This document shows positions 18,010-27,858 of a stretch of DNA of 64,000 nucleotides, one piece after another. The stretch comes from Cupriavidus sp. WKF15 (lineage in GTDB: Bacteria > Pseudomonadota > Gammaproteobacteria > Burkholderiales > Burkholderiaceae). The stretch covers positions 1,302,001 to 1,366,000 of the forward strand of contig NZ_CP119572.1 in NCBI RefSeq assembly GCF_029278605.1, given 5' to 3'. A program made the position numbers and the translations under genes. Position 1 is the first letter of the stretch; the number at the start of each line of letters is the position of its first letter. The notes beneath the pieces are model-generated. The model had not been told where the DNA came from, searched no databases, and was given only the letters and a program-made list of their open reading frames with translations.

Positions 18010-19560
18010 ATGAAGCCGATCTGGATAGTCGACGACGATCAATCAATCCGCTGGGTACTTGAAAAGGCCCTGGCCCGTGAAAGCCTGCTCTCCCGCAGCT
18101 TTACCAATGTCCGTGACGTGCTTGCGGCGCTGGAAGACGATGTCCCGCAGGTCCTGATATCGGATATCCGCATGCCGGGCGGATCCGGCCTGGACCTGCT
18201 GCAGGCCATCAAGGCCAAGCACCCGGGCCTGCCCGTCATCATCATGACGGCCTATTCGGACCTAGATAGTGCCGTCGCGGCGTTCCAGGGCGGGGCCTTC
18301 GAATACCTGGCCAAGCCTTTCGATGTCGACAAGGCCGTCGAGCTGATCCGCCGCGCGCTGGAGGAGAGCCTGCGCGAGGGGGAGCTGGATGACCGGCTCG
18401 TCGATGCGCCTGAAATCCTCGGCCAGGCGCCCGCGATGCAGGATGTGTTCCGCGCCATCGGGCGCTTGTCGCAGTCGAACGTGACGGTGATGATCACCGG
18501 CGAATCCGGTACCGGCAAGGAACTGGTCGCGCGCGCCCTGCACAAGCACAGCCCGCGCGCGAATGGACCGTTCATTGCGCTGAACACGGCCGCTATTCCG
18601 AAGGACCTGCTTGAATCGGAGCTGTTCGGGCACGAACGCGGCGCGTTCACGGGCGCGCAAACCATGCGCCGTGGTCGCTTCGAGCAGGCCGAGGGCGGCA
18701 CGCTGTTCCTCGACGAAATCGGCGACATGCCGTTCGATCTGCAGACCCGGTTGCTGCGCGTGCTGTCGGATGGAAACTTTTATCGCGTGGGCGGACACAA
18801 TCCATTGCGTGCCAATGTGCGGGTCATTGCCGCTACGCACCAGAACCTGGAGTTGCGCGTCAAGGAAGGCCTGTTCCGCGAGGACTTGTTCCATCGCCTG
18901 AACGTGATCCGGCTGCGGCTGCCGCCGCTGCGCGAGCGGCCGGAAGACATCACGCTGCTGGCCCGGCATTTCCTGCAGAAGAGCGCGAAGGAGCTGGGCG
19001 TGGAGCCCAAGCGCATGTCCGACGAGGCGCTGGCCTATGTCAGCACGTTGCCGTTCCCGGGCAATGTGCGCCAGCTCGAGAACCTCTGCAACTGGCTGAC
19101 CGTGATGGCTCCGGCCCAGACCATCGAGGTCAAGGACCTGCCGCGCGAAATGATCGGGACGGGCAGTGCCGAAGGCGCGCCGGCCGTGCATCGTGCCGCC
19201 GAGGCGCGCTCGCCGTCAGCCGAGTTCGCTGCTGGCCATGACCTGTCGGACTACGGCGGCCTGGCCACGCCGGTTGCCGAATCGGAAACCCTGACGGCGG
19301 TGCGGCCCGTCACGGCACCCGCAGTCTCCGCGCCGGCTTCCTTGACTGCCGGATGGGAAAACCTGCTGGCCGGCGAGGCGCGCGCGATGCTGGAATCCGG
19401 GCAGCCCGAGGTGATGGATGCGCTGACCCGCCGGTTTGAAAAGGCCGTGCTCGAAGCCGCGCTGGGGGTCACGCGTGGCCGCCGCGTGGAAGCCGCCACG
19501 CGCCTGGGCATCGGGCGCAACACCATTACGCGCAAGCTGCAGGAGCTGGGCTTCGATTAA
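18010..19560 (+). CDS. glnG: Nitrogen regulation response regulator NtrC (sigma-54 activator)
   Basis: DNA-binding activator of sigma-54 promoters such as the one upstream of glnA. The 516-residue protein has a receiver domain with phospho-acceptor D52, an AAA+ domain with GESGTGKE, the sigma-54-contacting GAFTGA loop and FLDEIGDMP, and a C-terminal Fis-type helix-turn-helix ([19 protein letters not shown]). A long Ala/Pro-rich linker (about 385-450) precedes the helix-turn-helix. The ATG at 18010 opens [11 protein letters not shown] as in family members. An in-frame ATG at 17983 has a better ribosome site (GGAAG) and would add nine residues. A terminator follows. Confidence 0.96.
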   Translation: MKPIWIVDDDQSIRWVLEKALARESLLSRSFTNVRDVLAALEDDVPQVLISDIRMPGGSGLDLLQAIKAKHPGLPVIIMTAYSDLDSAVAAFQGGAFEYLAKPFDVDKAVELIRRALEESLREGELDDRLVDAPEILGQAPAMQDVFRAIGRLSQSNVTVMITGESGTGKELVARALHKHSPRANGPFIALNTAAIPKDLLESELFGHERGAFTGAQTMRRGRFEQAEGGTLFLDEIGDMPFDLQTRLLRVLSDGNFYRVGGHNPLRANVRVIAATHQNLELRVKEGLFREDLFHRLNVIRLRLPPLRERPEDITLLARHFLQKSAKELGVEPKRMSDEALAYVSTLPFPGNVRQLENLCNWLTVMAPAQTIEVKDLPREMIGTGSAEGAPAVHRAAEARSPSAEFAAGHDLSDYGGLATPVAESETLTAVRPVTAPAVSAPASLTAGWENLLAGEARAMLESGQPEVMDALTRRFEKAVLEAALGVTRGRRVEAATRLGIGRNTITRKLQELGFD

Positions 19561-19584
19561 GGCGGAAGGCGTCGAGTGAGTCGT

Positions 19585-19614
19585 GAAGAAGGCCGGGCTC
19601 GCCCGGCCTTCTTC
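19585..19614 (+). terminator. Strong rho-independent terminator after ntrC
   Basis: A perfect 14-bp stem (GAAGAAGGCCGGGC with GCCCGGCCTTCTTC) closes on a two-base TC loop. Its last stem base is 5 nt before the group II intron. In the sequence without the intron it would also overlap the stop codon of the convergent HAD gene. Confidence 0.9.
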
Positions 19615-19619
19615 ATTGC

Positions 19620-21471
19620 GTGCGCCCAGCATGGGCGCACTCTTGTGGGTGCAAGTCCCACCGTAAGTTGATCACAGCGAACGAAGCGAAGCGCAACTGC
19701 GTGAGGGTGACCGAGCGTGGGGAGGAAGCGTGGAGCGAAGCTGCGAGCCGAGGGACACGAACCGGATAGAAGGCGGTGCCGACCAGGACGAGCGGGCGCA
19801 ATTCCGCGAAGTTCTTGTGATCAAGGGGAGGCGGCGTAAATCCGGCGGTTGTGCAGCGAAGGAGTGCGTTCTTACCTGGGGACGCCCCGCCTTGCGCCTG
19901 AAAGGGCGACGGCGTCGAGCCGGAGCGGGGTCTCAGCAGAGGTCATATTAGTTGGGGGTAGCGCCGGGAAGGCTCGAGTCCACCGACGAAGGACCGAACG
20001 AGAGGGAGTGTTCGAAGCCGTGTCGATGCAACAGGCATTGCGTCAGAAGCCCGCGCGAGCGGGGCGAGCGAGGGAAACGGACGGTGAAGCCGGCCGGGAA
20101 CTCGCTCGTGACGAAGCCGGCGGCCCGCGACGCGAACCGGAGGACACAGGGTCGGCGCTGCTGGCAGCGGCGCTGACGCGAGAGAACCTGAAGCAGGCGT
20201 TCAGGCGGGTCCGACGCAACAAGGGTGCCGCTGGCGTAGACGGTCTGGATATTGATCAGACCGCTCGCCATCTGGTGTCGGCGTGGCCGGAGATTCGCCA
20301 GCAACTGCTCAAGGGGACGTACCGGCCCAGTCCGGTACGGCGGGTAACGATTCCGAAGCCGGACGGAGGCGAGCGTGAGCTTGGTATCGCGACGGTGACG
20401 GATCGGTTGATCCAGCAGGCGCTGTTGCAGGTATTGCAGCCGATTCTGGACCCTACCTTCAGCGAGCATAGCTATGGCTTCCGTCCCGGCAGGCGTGCGC
20501 ACGACGCGGTGCTAGCCGCACAGTCGTACGTGCAATCGGGTCGGCGAATAGTGGTGGACGTGGACTTGGAAAAATTTTTTGACCGAGTCAACCACGACAT
20601 CCTGATTGATCGCCTACAGAAGCGCATCGAGGACCCCGGAGTCATCCGGCTGGTCCGGGCGTATCTGAACAGCGGGCTGATGGATGGCGGGGTGGTGCTG
20701 CAACGGTACGAGGGCACGCCGCAGGGCGGTCCCCTGTCGCCGTTGCTGGCCAACGTGCTGCTCGATGAGGTGGACAAGGAGTTGGAGTGCCGAGGCCATT
20801 GCTTCGTGCGCTACGCCGACGATGCGAACGTGTACGTTCGCAGTCGGAGGGCGGGCGAGCGGGTGATGGCGCTGTTGCGGCGGCTGTACGGCAAGTTGCG
20901 CCTGAAGGTCAACGAGGCAAAGAGCGCGGTGGCGAGCGCGTTTGGCCGCAAATTCCTCGGCTACAGCTTCTGGGTAGCCGCAGGAGTGGTCAAGCGCAAG
21001 GTGGCCGTTAAGCCGCTGCTGACGTTCAAACAACGCATCCGCGAACTGACCGGTCGCTCAGGCGGCCGGAGTCTACGTGCGGTCGTGGAGCGGCTGCAGC
21101 CATATGTACGGGGTTGGAAGGCCTACTTCCGGCTGGCGCAAACACCTCATGTCTGGCGAAAGCTGGACGAATGGATGCGTCATCGGTTGCGCGCGATCCA
21201 ACTCAAGCATTGGCGCTACGGCACTACGATCTACCGGGAATTGCGGGCGCTGGGGGCTGCGCATGCGACAGCCCAGCGGGTGGCGGCCAACAGCCGCTGC
21301 TGGTGGCGCAACAGCGATGGCGAGCTAAACCGCGTGCTGAATATCGCCTTCTTCGACCTACTGGGGATGCCTCGCCTTGCTTAACCTCAACCTCTCGAAC
21401 CGCCCGGTGCGGACCCGCATGCCGGGTGGTGTGGCAGGGGCGCAGCCCGGATGGCTGCCTCCTATGCCGAT
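19620..21471 (+). mobile_element. Group II intron with encoded reverse transcriptase, inserted just past the ntrC terminator
   Basis: The 5' end is GTGCGCCC, the group II GUGYG start, within an 8-bp hairpin (GTGCGCCC with GGGCGCAC). About 400 nt of structured RNA with no host gene precede the maturase gene. The 3' end has a domain V-like hairpin (about 21397-21433, CCGCCCGG with CCGGGTGG), a domain VI-like hairpin (GCAGCC 21442-21447 with GGCTGC 21453-21458) and the terminal CCGAT. Total length is about 1.85 kb. GCAAT at 19798-19802 could be EBS1, pairing with ATTGC at 19615-19619. Ends were placed by eye and could be off by a base or two. Confidence 0.88.
20026..21384 (+). CDS. ltrA: Group II intron reverse transcriptase/maturase
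   Basis: 452-residue intron-encoded protein that helps the intron splice and copy itself into DNA. RT motifs are intact: VDVDLEKFFDRVNHD (177-191), the QGGPLSPLLANVLL block (233-246) and the catalytic YADD (263-266). A maturase (X) domain follows with LQPYVRGWKAYFRL. The protein ends at GMPRLA, with no HNH endonuclease domain, as in En-minus classes, so it probably uses other primers for insertion. The ATG at 20026 is chosen; in-frame GTGs at 20008 and 20020 are alternatives. No frameshift is visible, so it may be active. Confidence 0.93.
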   Translation: MQQALRQKPARAGRARETDGEAGRELARDEAGGPRREPEDTGSALLAAALTRENLKQAFRRVRRNKGAAGVDGLDIDQTARHLVSAWPEIRQQLLKGTYRPSPVRRVTIPKPDGGERELGIATVTDRLIQQALLQVLQPILDPTFSEHSYGFRPGRRAHDAVLAAQSYVQSGRRIVVDVDLEKFFDRVNHDILIDRLQKRIEDPGVIRLVRAYLNSGLMDGGVVLQRYEGTPQGGPLSPLLANVLLDEVDKELECRGHCFVRYADDANVYVRSRRAGERVMALLRRLYGKLRLKVNEAKSAVASAFGRKFLGYSFWVAAGVVKRKVAVKPLLTFKQRIRELTGRSGGRSLRAVVERLQPYVRGWKAYFRLAQTPHVWRKLDEWMRHRLRAIQLKHWRYGTTIYRELRALGAAHATAQRVAANSRCWWRNSDGELNRVLNIAFFDLLGMPRLA

Positions 21472-22262
21472 TGGTTGCGCGTGGCAAGCAGTAGCGCCGC
21501 CATCTCGGCGAAGCCCTCGCCGCCGCTGGCCTCCGTCACGTAGCCCGGCGCGACTGGCAACTGCGCCAGGATCTCGCGCACATTGGCCACGCCGACCGAA
21601 AGCGGGAAATGGGCGAACATGCTTGCATCATTGGCCGAATCACCGATGAACAGCCATTCGTCACGCCCGGTGTCAAGGTCTTCGCCAAGCAGTTCGGCGG
21701 CGCACAGCCGGCTCATGCTCAGCTTGTCATGTCGGCCGAACCAGCCGTTGACGTGGATGGAGCTGACCGTGGCGGTCATGCCGGCATCGTGCATGAGCCG
21801 GACGATATGGGTCACGGCGTCCGCGGGCAGCGGCGCGACGTCTTCCGCATGGTCGATGGCCAGGTCCGCCGCGTGCCAGGCCTGGTCGGATGCGAGCGCG
21901 CTGCCGGGCACCTCGCGCAAAATGTGCTCGCCCAGTGCGCGGATGCGCTCCAGGTTGCGGGCGCGGATTGGGGCGTCGTCGAGGAAGCGCGTCAGCAGCC
22001 GGCCATTGCGCAGGTGGGAATAGAACGCGCCGTTCTCGCCGATGATGGCATCCACCGGCCAGAGCCGGACCAGGATCTCGGCCCACGCGATACAGCGCCC
22101 GGTGACCGGGATGACATGCATGCCGGCCTGCGACAGCTGTTCCAGCGCCAGTCCGGCGCACGCCGGCAGCCTGCCGCCCGTGGTAAGGGTGCCGTCGATG
22201 TCGGTCAGGATGCCGCGTACGCGGCGCAGGGCAGAGGCGGGGAGGTTTCGCAACGGTTGCAT
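21462..22262 (-). CDS. HAD-family sugar phosphatase (mannosyl-3-phosphoglycerate phosphatase-like)
   Basis: 266-residue HAD hydrolase of the Cof/MPGP type. It has DIDGTLT with the nucleophile Asp (D21) and D23, a VTGR motif II, and the C-terminal GDSANDASMF motif. The substrate is unknown; sugar phosphates are typical. It lies divergently upstream of ugpB, which might hint at glycerol or sugar phosphates (weak inference). The last codons and stop come from the group II intron: without it the protein would end NQQ and TGA, now NQSA and TAG. The ATG at 22262 is chosen because the 37 codons upstream lack family sequence. Confidence 0.88.
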   Translation of the reverse strand: MQPLRNLPASALRRVRGILTDIDGTLTTGGRLPACAGLALEQLSQAGMHVIPVTGRCIAWAEILVRLWPVDAIIGENGAFYSHLRNGRLLTRFLDDAPIRARNLERIRALGEHILREVPGSALASDQAWHAADLAIDHAEDVAPLPADAVTHIVRLMHDAGMTATVSSIHVNGWFGRHDKLSMSRLCAAELLGEDLDTGRDEWLFIGDSANDASMFAHFPLSVGVANVREILAQLPVAPGYVTEASGGEGFAEMAALLLATRNQSA

Positions 22263-22449
22263 GGCTTCGCATTGTACTGGCGGCGCGGCGCCGGTCCGCT
22301 GAGGTTGCGGTGCAGCATGTTGCGAACTCGTGGTTTTGCTGAATTGATCCTCTAGGTGCGACAGGCGTAACATGCCTCTGTCACAAAAAGCACATAGATT
22401 CGCTCGATTCCCGACGCAGCGGACAAAACCGACTCAGGAGAGACCACCC

Positions 22450-23766
22450 ATGTCCTTTTCCCGTAGTGTGCTGAAGATCGCCGTACTGGCCGCCCTGGCC
22501 GGGGCTGGCAGTGCCCAGGCAGCGGTCGAGATCCAGTGGTGGCATTCCATGGAAGGCGCCTTGAACGACAAGGTGAATGCCATTGCCAGCCAGTTCAACG
22601 CCAGCCAGTCCGACTACAAGATCGTGCCCGTCTACAAGGGCCAGTACGACGAATCGCTGGCGGCCGGCATTGCGGCGTTCCGCTCGGGCAACGCGCCAGC
22701 CATCCTGCAGGTGTTTGAAGTGGGCACTGCCACCATGATGAATGCCAAAGGCGCGATCAAGCCGGTGGCTACGGTCATGAGGGAGGCGGGCGAGAAGTTC
22801 GATCCCAAGGCCTATATTCCGGCTGTGGCTGGGTACTACACGTCGAACAAGGGCGAGATGATGTCGTTCCCGTTCAACAGTTCGACCACGGTCATGTACT
22901 ACAACAAGGACGCCTTCAAGAAGGCCGGCCTTGATCCCAACAAGCCACCTGCGACGTGGCAGGAAGTGGCGACCGACTCGGCCAAGCTGAAGGCTGCGGG
23001 CGCTTCGTGCGGCTACACCACTGACTGGCAGTCGTGGGTACAGCTTGAGAGTTTCTCGGCCTGGCACAACGTACTGTTCGCCACGGAAAACAATGGCTTC
23101 GGGGGGCCGGGTGCGCGCCTGGTGTTCAACTCGCCGTTGCATGTGAAGCACATCGCCAATCTGCTCGACATGGCGCAGAAGGGCTACTTTGTCTACGGTG
23201 GCCGCAAGGACGAGCCGAAGGCCAAGTTCATCGCCGGGCAATGCGCGATGCTGACGGGTTCGTCGGCGGCGCTTGCCAATATCCGCAAGAACGCCAAGTT
23301 CGACTTCACGGTAGCGCCGTTGCCATACGAGCAGGGCGTGCCGGGCGCACCGCAGAATACGATCATCGGCGGTGCATCGTTGTGGGTGATGGGTGGCCGC
23401 AAGCCCGAGGAGTACAAGGGCGTGGCCAGGTTCTTCTCATACCTGTCGCGCCCCGATGTCCAGGCCGACTGGCACCAGTCGACGGGCTACCTGCCGGTGA
23501 CGGTGGCGGCCTATGAGCTCACCAAGAAGTCCGGCTATTACGAAAAGAACCCGGGCGCGGACGTCGCGGTCAAGCAGATGATCGTCAAGACCACGGACAA
23601 GTCGCGCGGCATCCGCCTGGGCAACTTCCCGCAGATCCGCAGCGTGATCGACGAAGAACTCGAGGCGGTCTGGTCGGGCAAGAAGCAACCCAAGGAGGCG
23701 CTCGACGCCGCCGTGGCGCGTGGCAACGAACTGCTGGAGCGCTTCCAGAAGACCGTACGCGAATAA
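22450..23766 (+). CDS. ugpB: sn-glycerol-3-phosphate ABC transporter, periplasmic binding protein
   Basis: 438-residue periplasmic receptor that captures glycerol-3-phosphate or glycerophosphodiesters for import. A signal peptide is cleaved after SAQA (24). The mature part starts [18 protein letters not shown], typical of UgpB, and contains [22 protein letters not shown] and [10 protein letters not shown]. First gene of ugpB-A-E-C-Q. The 187-bp upstream gap holds one Pho-box-like half-site (CTGTCAC, 22378-22384), too weak to assign PhoB control. AGGAG precedes the ATG. Confidence 0.96.
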   Translation: MSFSRSVLKIAVLAALAGAGSAQAAVEIQWWHSMEGALNDKVNAIASQFNASQSDYKIVPVYKGQYDESLAAGIAAFRSGNAPAILQVFEVGTATMMNAKGAIKPVATVMREAGEKFDPKAYIPAVAGYYTSNKGEMMSFPFNSSTTVMYYNKDAFKKAGLDPNKPPATWQEVATDSAKLKAAGASCGYTTDWQSWVQLESFSAWHNVLFATENNGFGGPGARLVFNSPLHVKHIANLLDMAQKGYFVYGGRKDEPKAKFIAGQCAMLTGSSAALANIRKNAKFDFTVAPLPYEQGVPGAPQNTIIGGASLWVMGGRKPEEYKGVARFFSYLSRPDVQADWHQSTGYLPVTVAAYELTKKSGYYEKNPGADVAVKQMIVKTTDKSRGIRLGNFPQIRSVIDEELEAVWSGKKQPKEALDAAVARGNELLERFQKTVRE

Positions 23767-23880
23767 CTCGCCAGTTCGTGTAGCGGGGCGAGGGCTGCGG
23801 CAGCCGACATTGCGACTGACCGGCCTTTGCCCGTTGTTCATGCGAGGCGGCATAGTGGCCGCCGCGGCACGAGATGTCTT

Positions 23881-24762
23881 ATGGAAAAACGGGTTGTCTT
23901 CCGCTCATCGTGGCTGCCTTATCTGCTGGTGTTGCCGCAGATGGCGGTCACGCTGATCTTCTTCTTTCTTCCTGCCGGGCAGGCGCTGTACCAGTCGGTG
24001 CTGCAGCAGGATGCATTCGGCATCGATCTCCAGTTTGTCGGGCTGGATAATTTCCGCGCGCTGGTGAATGACGGTGAATACCTGCACTCCATGCAGGTCA
24101 CGGCCGTGTTCGCGGTGGGCGTGACGCTGCTGGGGCTCTCCGTTTCCTTGCTGCTGGCGTACTTTGCCGACCGCGTGGTGCGCGGCGCAACGGGGTACAA
24201 GACGCTGCTGATCTGGCCCTATGCGGTGGCACCGGCTGTGGCAGGCGTGCTGTGGATGTTTCTCTTCAATCCCACGTTGGGCGTTGTGTCCTACGCTTTG
24301 CACGCCGTCGGCATGAACTGGAATTTCCTGCTCAACGCCGACCAGGCCATGGTGCTGGTGGTGATCATCGCCGCGTGGAAGCAGATCAGCTACAACTTCC
24401 TGTTCTTCCTGGCCGGCTTGCAGAGCATTCCCAGATCGCTGATCGAGGCGGCGGCGATCGATGGCGCCGGACCCTGGAGGCGCTTCTGGTCGATCGTGTT
24501 TCCGCTGCTGTCGCCGACCACGTTCTTCCTGATGGTGGTGAATGTGGTGTACGCGTTCTTCGACACCTTTGCGATTATCGATGCGGTGACGCATGGGGGG
24601 CCGGTCAACGCGACCAATACGCTGGTGTACAAGGTCTACCACGACGGCTTCCGCGGGCTCGATATCGGCGGCTCGGCAGCGCAGTCGGTGGTGCTGATGG
24701 GGATCGTGATCGCGTTGACGGTCGTGCAGTTCCAGTACGTGGAACGCAAGGTGCAATACTGA
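23881..24762 (+). CDS. ugpA: sn-glycerol-3-phosphate ABC transporter permease UgpA
   Basis: 293-residue inner-membrane permease with six predicted spans. The EAA loop [20 protein letters not shown], which contacts the UgpC ATPase, is intact. The ATG at 23881 opens [20 protein letters not shown], the usual family start. It sits 114 bp after ugpB and 16 bp before ugpE, and pairs with UgpE to form the channel. Confidence 0.96.
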   Translation: MEKRVVFRSSWLPYLLVLPQMAVTLIFFFLPAGQALYQSVLQQDAFGIDLQFVGLDNFRALVNDGEYLHSMQVTAVFAVGVTLLGLSVSLLLAYFADRVVRGATGYKTLLIWPYAVAPAVAGVLWMFLFNPTLGVVSYALHAVGMNWNFLLNADQAMVLVVIIAAWKQISYNFLFFLAGLQSIPRSLIEAAAIDGAGPWRRFWSIVFPLLSPTTFFLMVVNVVYAFFDTFAIIDAVTHGGPVNATNTLVYKVYHDGFRGLDIGGSAAQSVVLMGIVIALTVVQFQYVERKVQY

Positions 24763-24778
24763 GAGGGCGGGCTGCAAG

Positions 24779-25627
24779 ATGGTGGAACGAAGACCTTTGC
24801 TCGATGTGCTTTCCCACTTGGTGCTGCTGCTCGGCGTGGGCATCGTGGCCTTTCCGGTTTATGTGACCTTTGTCGCCTCGACGCTGACGGCGGATGAGGT
24901 GTTGCAGGCGCCCATGACCTTGCTGCCGGGTGGCCACTTGCTGGAGAACTACAGGACGGTCCTGGTAGCCGGTGTTGGCAATGCCGCATCGCCCGTGGCC
25001 ACCATGATGAAGAACAGCCTCATCATGGCGCTCGGCATCGCGCTGGGCAAGATCGCGATCTCCATCATCTCGGCCTTTGCCATCGTCTATTTCCGCTTTC
25101 CGTTGCGCAAGACTTTTTTCTGGCTGATCTTCATCACGCTGATGCTGCCGGTGGAGGTTCGCATCCTGCCGACCTACAAGGTGGTATCGGACCTTGGCAT
25201 GCTGGACAGCTACTTTGGGCTGACGATTCCCATCATCGCGTCAGCGACCGCCACGTTCCTGTTCCGGCAGTTCTTCCTGACCATACCCGATGAGCTGGCC
25301 GAAGCGGCACGCATCGACGGAGCGGGGCCCTTGCGCTTCTTCTGGGACGTGGTGCTGCCGCTGTCTCGCACGAGCATCGCGGCACTGTTCGTGATCCAGT
25401 TCATTTATGGATGGAACCAGTACCTGTGGCCGCTGCTGATCACCACGCAGAAATCGATGACGCCGGTGGTAGTGGGCGTCACGCAGATGATCTCTCGCTC
25501 GGGCGATGCGGCCACGGACTGGAACCTCGTGATGGCCACCGTCATGCTCGCGATGGTCCCGCCGGCGGTCGTCGTCCTGCTGATGCAGAAGTGGTTCGTC
25601 AAAGGGTTGGTCGAAACCGAGAAGTGA
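24779..25627 (+). CDS. ugpE: sn-glycerol-3-phosphate ABC transporter permease UgpE
   Basis: 282-residue inner-membrane permease, partner of UgpA. Six hydrophobic spans are apparent, starting with [20 protein letters not shown]. The EAA loop [20 protein letters not shown] is intact. The gene lies between ugpA and ugpC in the standard order. Confidence 0.96.
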   Translation: MVERRPLLDVLSHLVLLLGVGIVAFPVYVTFVASTLTADEVLQAPMTLLPGGHLLENYRTVLVAGVGNAASPVATMMKNSLIMALGIALGKIAISIISAFAIVYFRFPLRKTFFWLIFITLMLPVEVRILPTYKVVSDLGMLDSYFGLTIPIIASATATFLFRQFFLTIPDELAEAARIDGAGPLRFFWDVVLPLSRTSIAALFVIQFIYGWNQYLWPLLITTQKSMTPVVVGVTQMISRSGDAATDWNLVMATVMLAMVPPAVVVLLMQKWFVKGLVETEK

Positions 25628-25668
25628 GCGCGTGATCCGATTCACGCAGGCTGTACAGGAACAGGACA

Positions 25669-26769
25669 ATGGCAAAACTGTCGCTTCGCAATGTTCAGAA
25701 GACCTATGCCGGCAACGTCAAGGTCGTGCACGGTATCGACATGGAGATCGCCGATGGCGAGTTCATCGTGATCGTGGGGCCGTCCGGGTGTGGCAAGTCG
25801 ACGCTGCTGCGCATGGTGGCAGGGCTGGAGACCATCACCGCCGGCGACGTCCATATTGGCGACAGGATCGTCAACCAGCTGGAACCGGCGGAGCGGGATA
25901 TCGCCATGGTGTTCCAGAACTACGCGCTCTACCCGCATATGACCGTGTACGACAACATGGCGTACGGGCTCAAGATACGCGGCATGGCCAAGGTCGAGAT
26001 CGGGCAGCGCGTCAGGCACGCGGCGGGTATCCTGGAACTGGCGTCGCTGCTGGACCGCAAGCCCCGGCAGTTGTCCGGCGGGCAGCGCCAGCGCGTGGCG
26101 ATGGGGCGTGCCATCGTGCGCGAACCATCGGTGTTCCTGTTCGATGAACCGTTGTCGAACCTCGATGCCAAGCTGCGCGTGCAGATGCGACTGGAACTCA
26201 AGGAGCTGCACCGGCGCCTGGGAACCACCAGCTTGTACGTGACGCATGACCAGGTGGAGGCCATGACGCTGGCCGACCGCATGATGGTGCTCAATGGCGG
26301 GCGCGTCGAGCAGATCGGCACGCCGCTGGAAGTCTATACCCGCCCGGCGAGCACCTTCGTGGCCGGCTTCATCGGGTCGCCGCCGATGAACCTTGTGCCG
26401 GTTGTGCGCAACGGCGAGGCGGGCGGGGCGCAGATGCGAGTCGTCGGCAAGGAGGGGGATGCCAATGGCGGCGCAACGCTGGGTCACCTGCCCATGGGGC
26501 TGCATCTGCCAGCGGAGGCGCTGCTGGGCCTGCGGCCGGAGCACATCGAGCCTTGTGCCGCGCATGACGCAATTGCCGAGGTGGACGTGCGCGTGGTCGA
26601 GGCCCTGGGCGCTGACTCCTTTGCCTATGGATCGCTGGGCGGGCAGCCTATCGTCGTGCGGCTGGACAGCCATGCCCGGGTGCGCGCCGGCGACAAGCTG
26701 CCGGTGACGTCGTCGGGGGACCATCTGCACTTTTTCGATGCCCAGACGGGCAAGCGCATCGAGGCCTGA
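25669..26769 (+). CDS. ugpC: sn-glycerol-3-phosphate ABC transporter ATP-binding protein
   Basis: 366-residue ATPase that drives UgpAE. Walker A is GPSGCGKST (about 38-46), followed by the Q-loop in [12 protein letters not shown], the signature [14 protein letters not shown], Walker [13 protein letters not shown] and the switch His in [11 protein letters not shown]-terminal TOBE/OB domain starts near 240. Length is typical of the MalK/UgpC group. It is 41 bp behind ugpE and 2 bp ahead of ugpQ. Confidence 0.96.
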   Translation: MAKLSLRNVQKTYAGNVKVVHGIDMEIADGEFIVIVGPSGCGKSTLLRMVAGLETITAGDVHIGDRIVNQLEPAERDIAMVFQNYALYPHMTVYDNMAYGLKIRGMAKVEIGQRVRHAAGILELASLLDRKPRQLSGGQRQRVAMGRAIVREPSVFLFDEPLSNLDAKLRVQMRLELKELHRRLGTTSLYVTHDQVEAMTLADRMMVLNGGRVEQIGTPLEVYTRPASTFVAGFIGSPPMNLVPVVRNGEAGGAQMRVVGKEGDANGGATLGHLPMGLHLPAEALLGLRPEHIEPCAAHDAIAEVDVRVVEALGADSFAYGSLGGQPIVVRLDSHARVRAGDKLPVTSSGDHLHFFDAQTGKRIEA

Positions 26770-26771
26770 GC

Positions 26772-27548
26772 ATGGAAAAGCAAACGAACGGGCCGGTCAG
26801 TCCAGTCAGTGCCGATAATTGGCCGTATCCGCGTCATATTGCGCATCGGGGCGCGGGCAAGCTGGCACCGGAAAACACCCTGGCGGCATTTCGGCTCGGC
26901 GCCTCTTTCGGCTATCGAATGTTCGAGTTCGACGTCAAGCTGACCGCCGATGGCAAGCCGGTGCTGATGCATGACGCTACCCTGGACCGCACCACCTCCA
27001 GCAGTGGCCGCCTCGACAGCCTTACCCTGGGCGAGGTTGCGCAGCTTGATGCCGGCGGCTGGCACAGCCCGGCTTACGCTGGGGAGCCGGTGCCCACGCT
27101 GGCCGCCATTGCGCGCTATACCCGGGCCAATGGCTATCACATCAATATCGAGATCAAGCCCATGCCTGGCCGGGAAGTGCTGACGGGTGCAGCGATTGCC
27201 CTCGATGCGCTGACATTGTGGCGTGGTGCAGCGGTGCCGCCGTTGCTGTCCTCATTCTCCGAGGAGGCCCTCGCTGCCGCGCGCCGCGTTGCCCCGGAAC
27301 TGCCGAGGGCGCTGCTGTTCGACAAGCTGCCCGCGGACTGGCTCGGCCGCTTGCACGACCTCGGCTGTGCCGCGCTGGACGCCAACCATCGCGTGCTCAG
27401 CGAAAGCATCATCGCCGATGCCCATGCTGCCGGCTTCGGGGTGCTGAGCTACACCGTCAACGATCCCGACCGGGCAGCCCAGCTGCTTGCCTGGGGCCTG
27501 GATGGCCTGATCACCGACGCGGTCGATCTCATCCCGCCAGCTGTCTGA
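26772..27548 (+). CDS. ugpQ: Glycerophosphodiester phosphodiesterase
   Basis: 258-residue cytoplasmic enzyme that cuts glycerophosphodiesters to glycerol-3-phosphate and an alcohol, using what the Ugp transporter brings in. The family signature is clear: HRGAGKLAPENTLAAF (about 24-39), FEFDVKLTADGKPVLMHD with catalytic Glu and Asp, and INIEIKP. Standard length. It begins 2 bp after ugpC, and no clear terminator follows. Confidence 0.95.
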   Translation: MEKQTNGPVSPVSADNWPYPRHIAHRGAGKLAPENTLAAFRLGASFGYRMFEFDVKLTADGKPVLMHDATLDRTTSSSGRLDSLTLGEVAQLDAGGWHSPAYAGEPVPTLAAIARYTRANGYHINIEIKPMPGREVLTGAAIALDALTLWRGAAVPPLLSSFSEEALAAARRVAPELPRALLFDKLPADWLGRLHDLGCAALDANHRVLSESIIADAHAAGFGVLSYTVNDPDRAAQLLAWGLDGLITDAVDLIPPAV

Positions 27549-27553
27549 CTGTT

Positions 27554-27618
27554 GTGGAAATGTCATGAGTAAAGCGAATTGATGTGGAAATCAATTTCGC
27601 ATCGCGAAAAGTCCACAT
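27554..27618. repeat. TGTGGA repeats and nested inverted repeat upstream of sucA
   Basis: TGTGGAAAT occurs twice in direct orientation (27554-27562 and 27583-27591), and the inverse TCCACA closes at 27612-27617. The second copy and the inverse frame an inner dyad, TTTCGC-ATC-GCGAAA (27595-27609), so 27582-27618 can form a cruciform. It may be an operator for the sucA operon or a weak terminator for ugpQ. The rest of the 310-bp gap holds a promoter candidate and an untranslated leader but no gene. Confidence 0.5.
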
Positions 27619-27634
27619 TGCGCATAAGCAAACG

Positions 27635-27643
27635 TGCTATTCT
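27635..27643 (+). promoter_or_regulatory. Possible extended -10 promoter of sucA-odhB-lpdA
   Basis: TGCTATTCT has the extended TGn motif in front of TATTCT (27638-27643). No -35 at proper spacing is convincing, which extended -10 promoters tolerate. A start near 27650 would give a leader of about 210 nt before sucA. Confidence 0.4.
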
Positions 27644-27858
27644 TACCGCCGTGAAGACTTAGGTCCTTCCCCGCACAACTTGCCCTTTCGGGCCTTGTGA
27701 CGGCACTTTCACTTCGGCGCCCTCGTGGTGCCGTTTGTCCAAGGGCCGTCCGTTGGGCTCCCAAGAGTTGTTTGCAATCCGCTAACCGGTCAAGCCGTGT
27801 CGCGGAAGGTTGAATAACCCGCTGAACTCCGGCATTCCCGGAGAAAAGTGAGCGTCCC

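Noticed and set aside
22367..22396. Possible Pho box before ugpB (CTGTCAC with an AAAA spacer).
   Set aside because: Only one half-site fits; the second repeat matches at three of seven bases, not enough to claim PhoB control.
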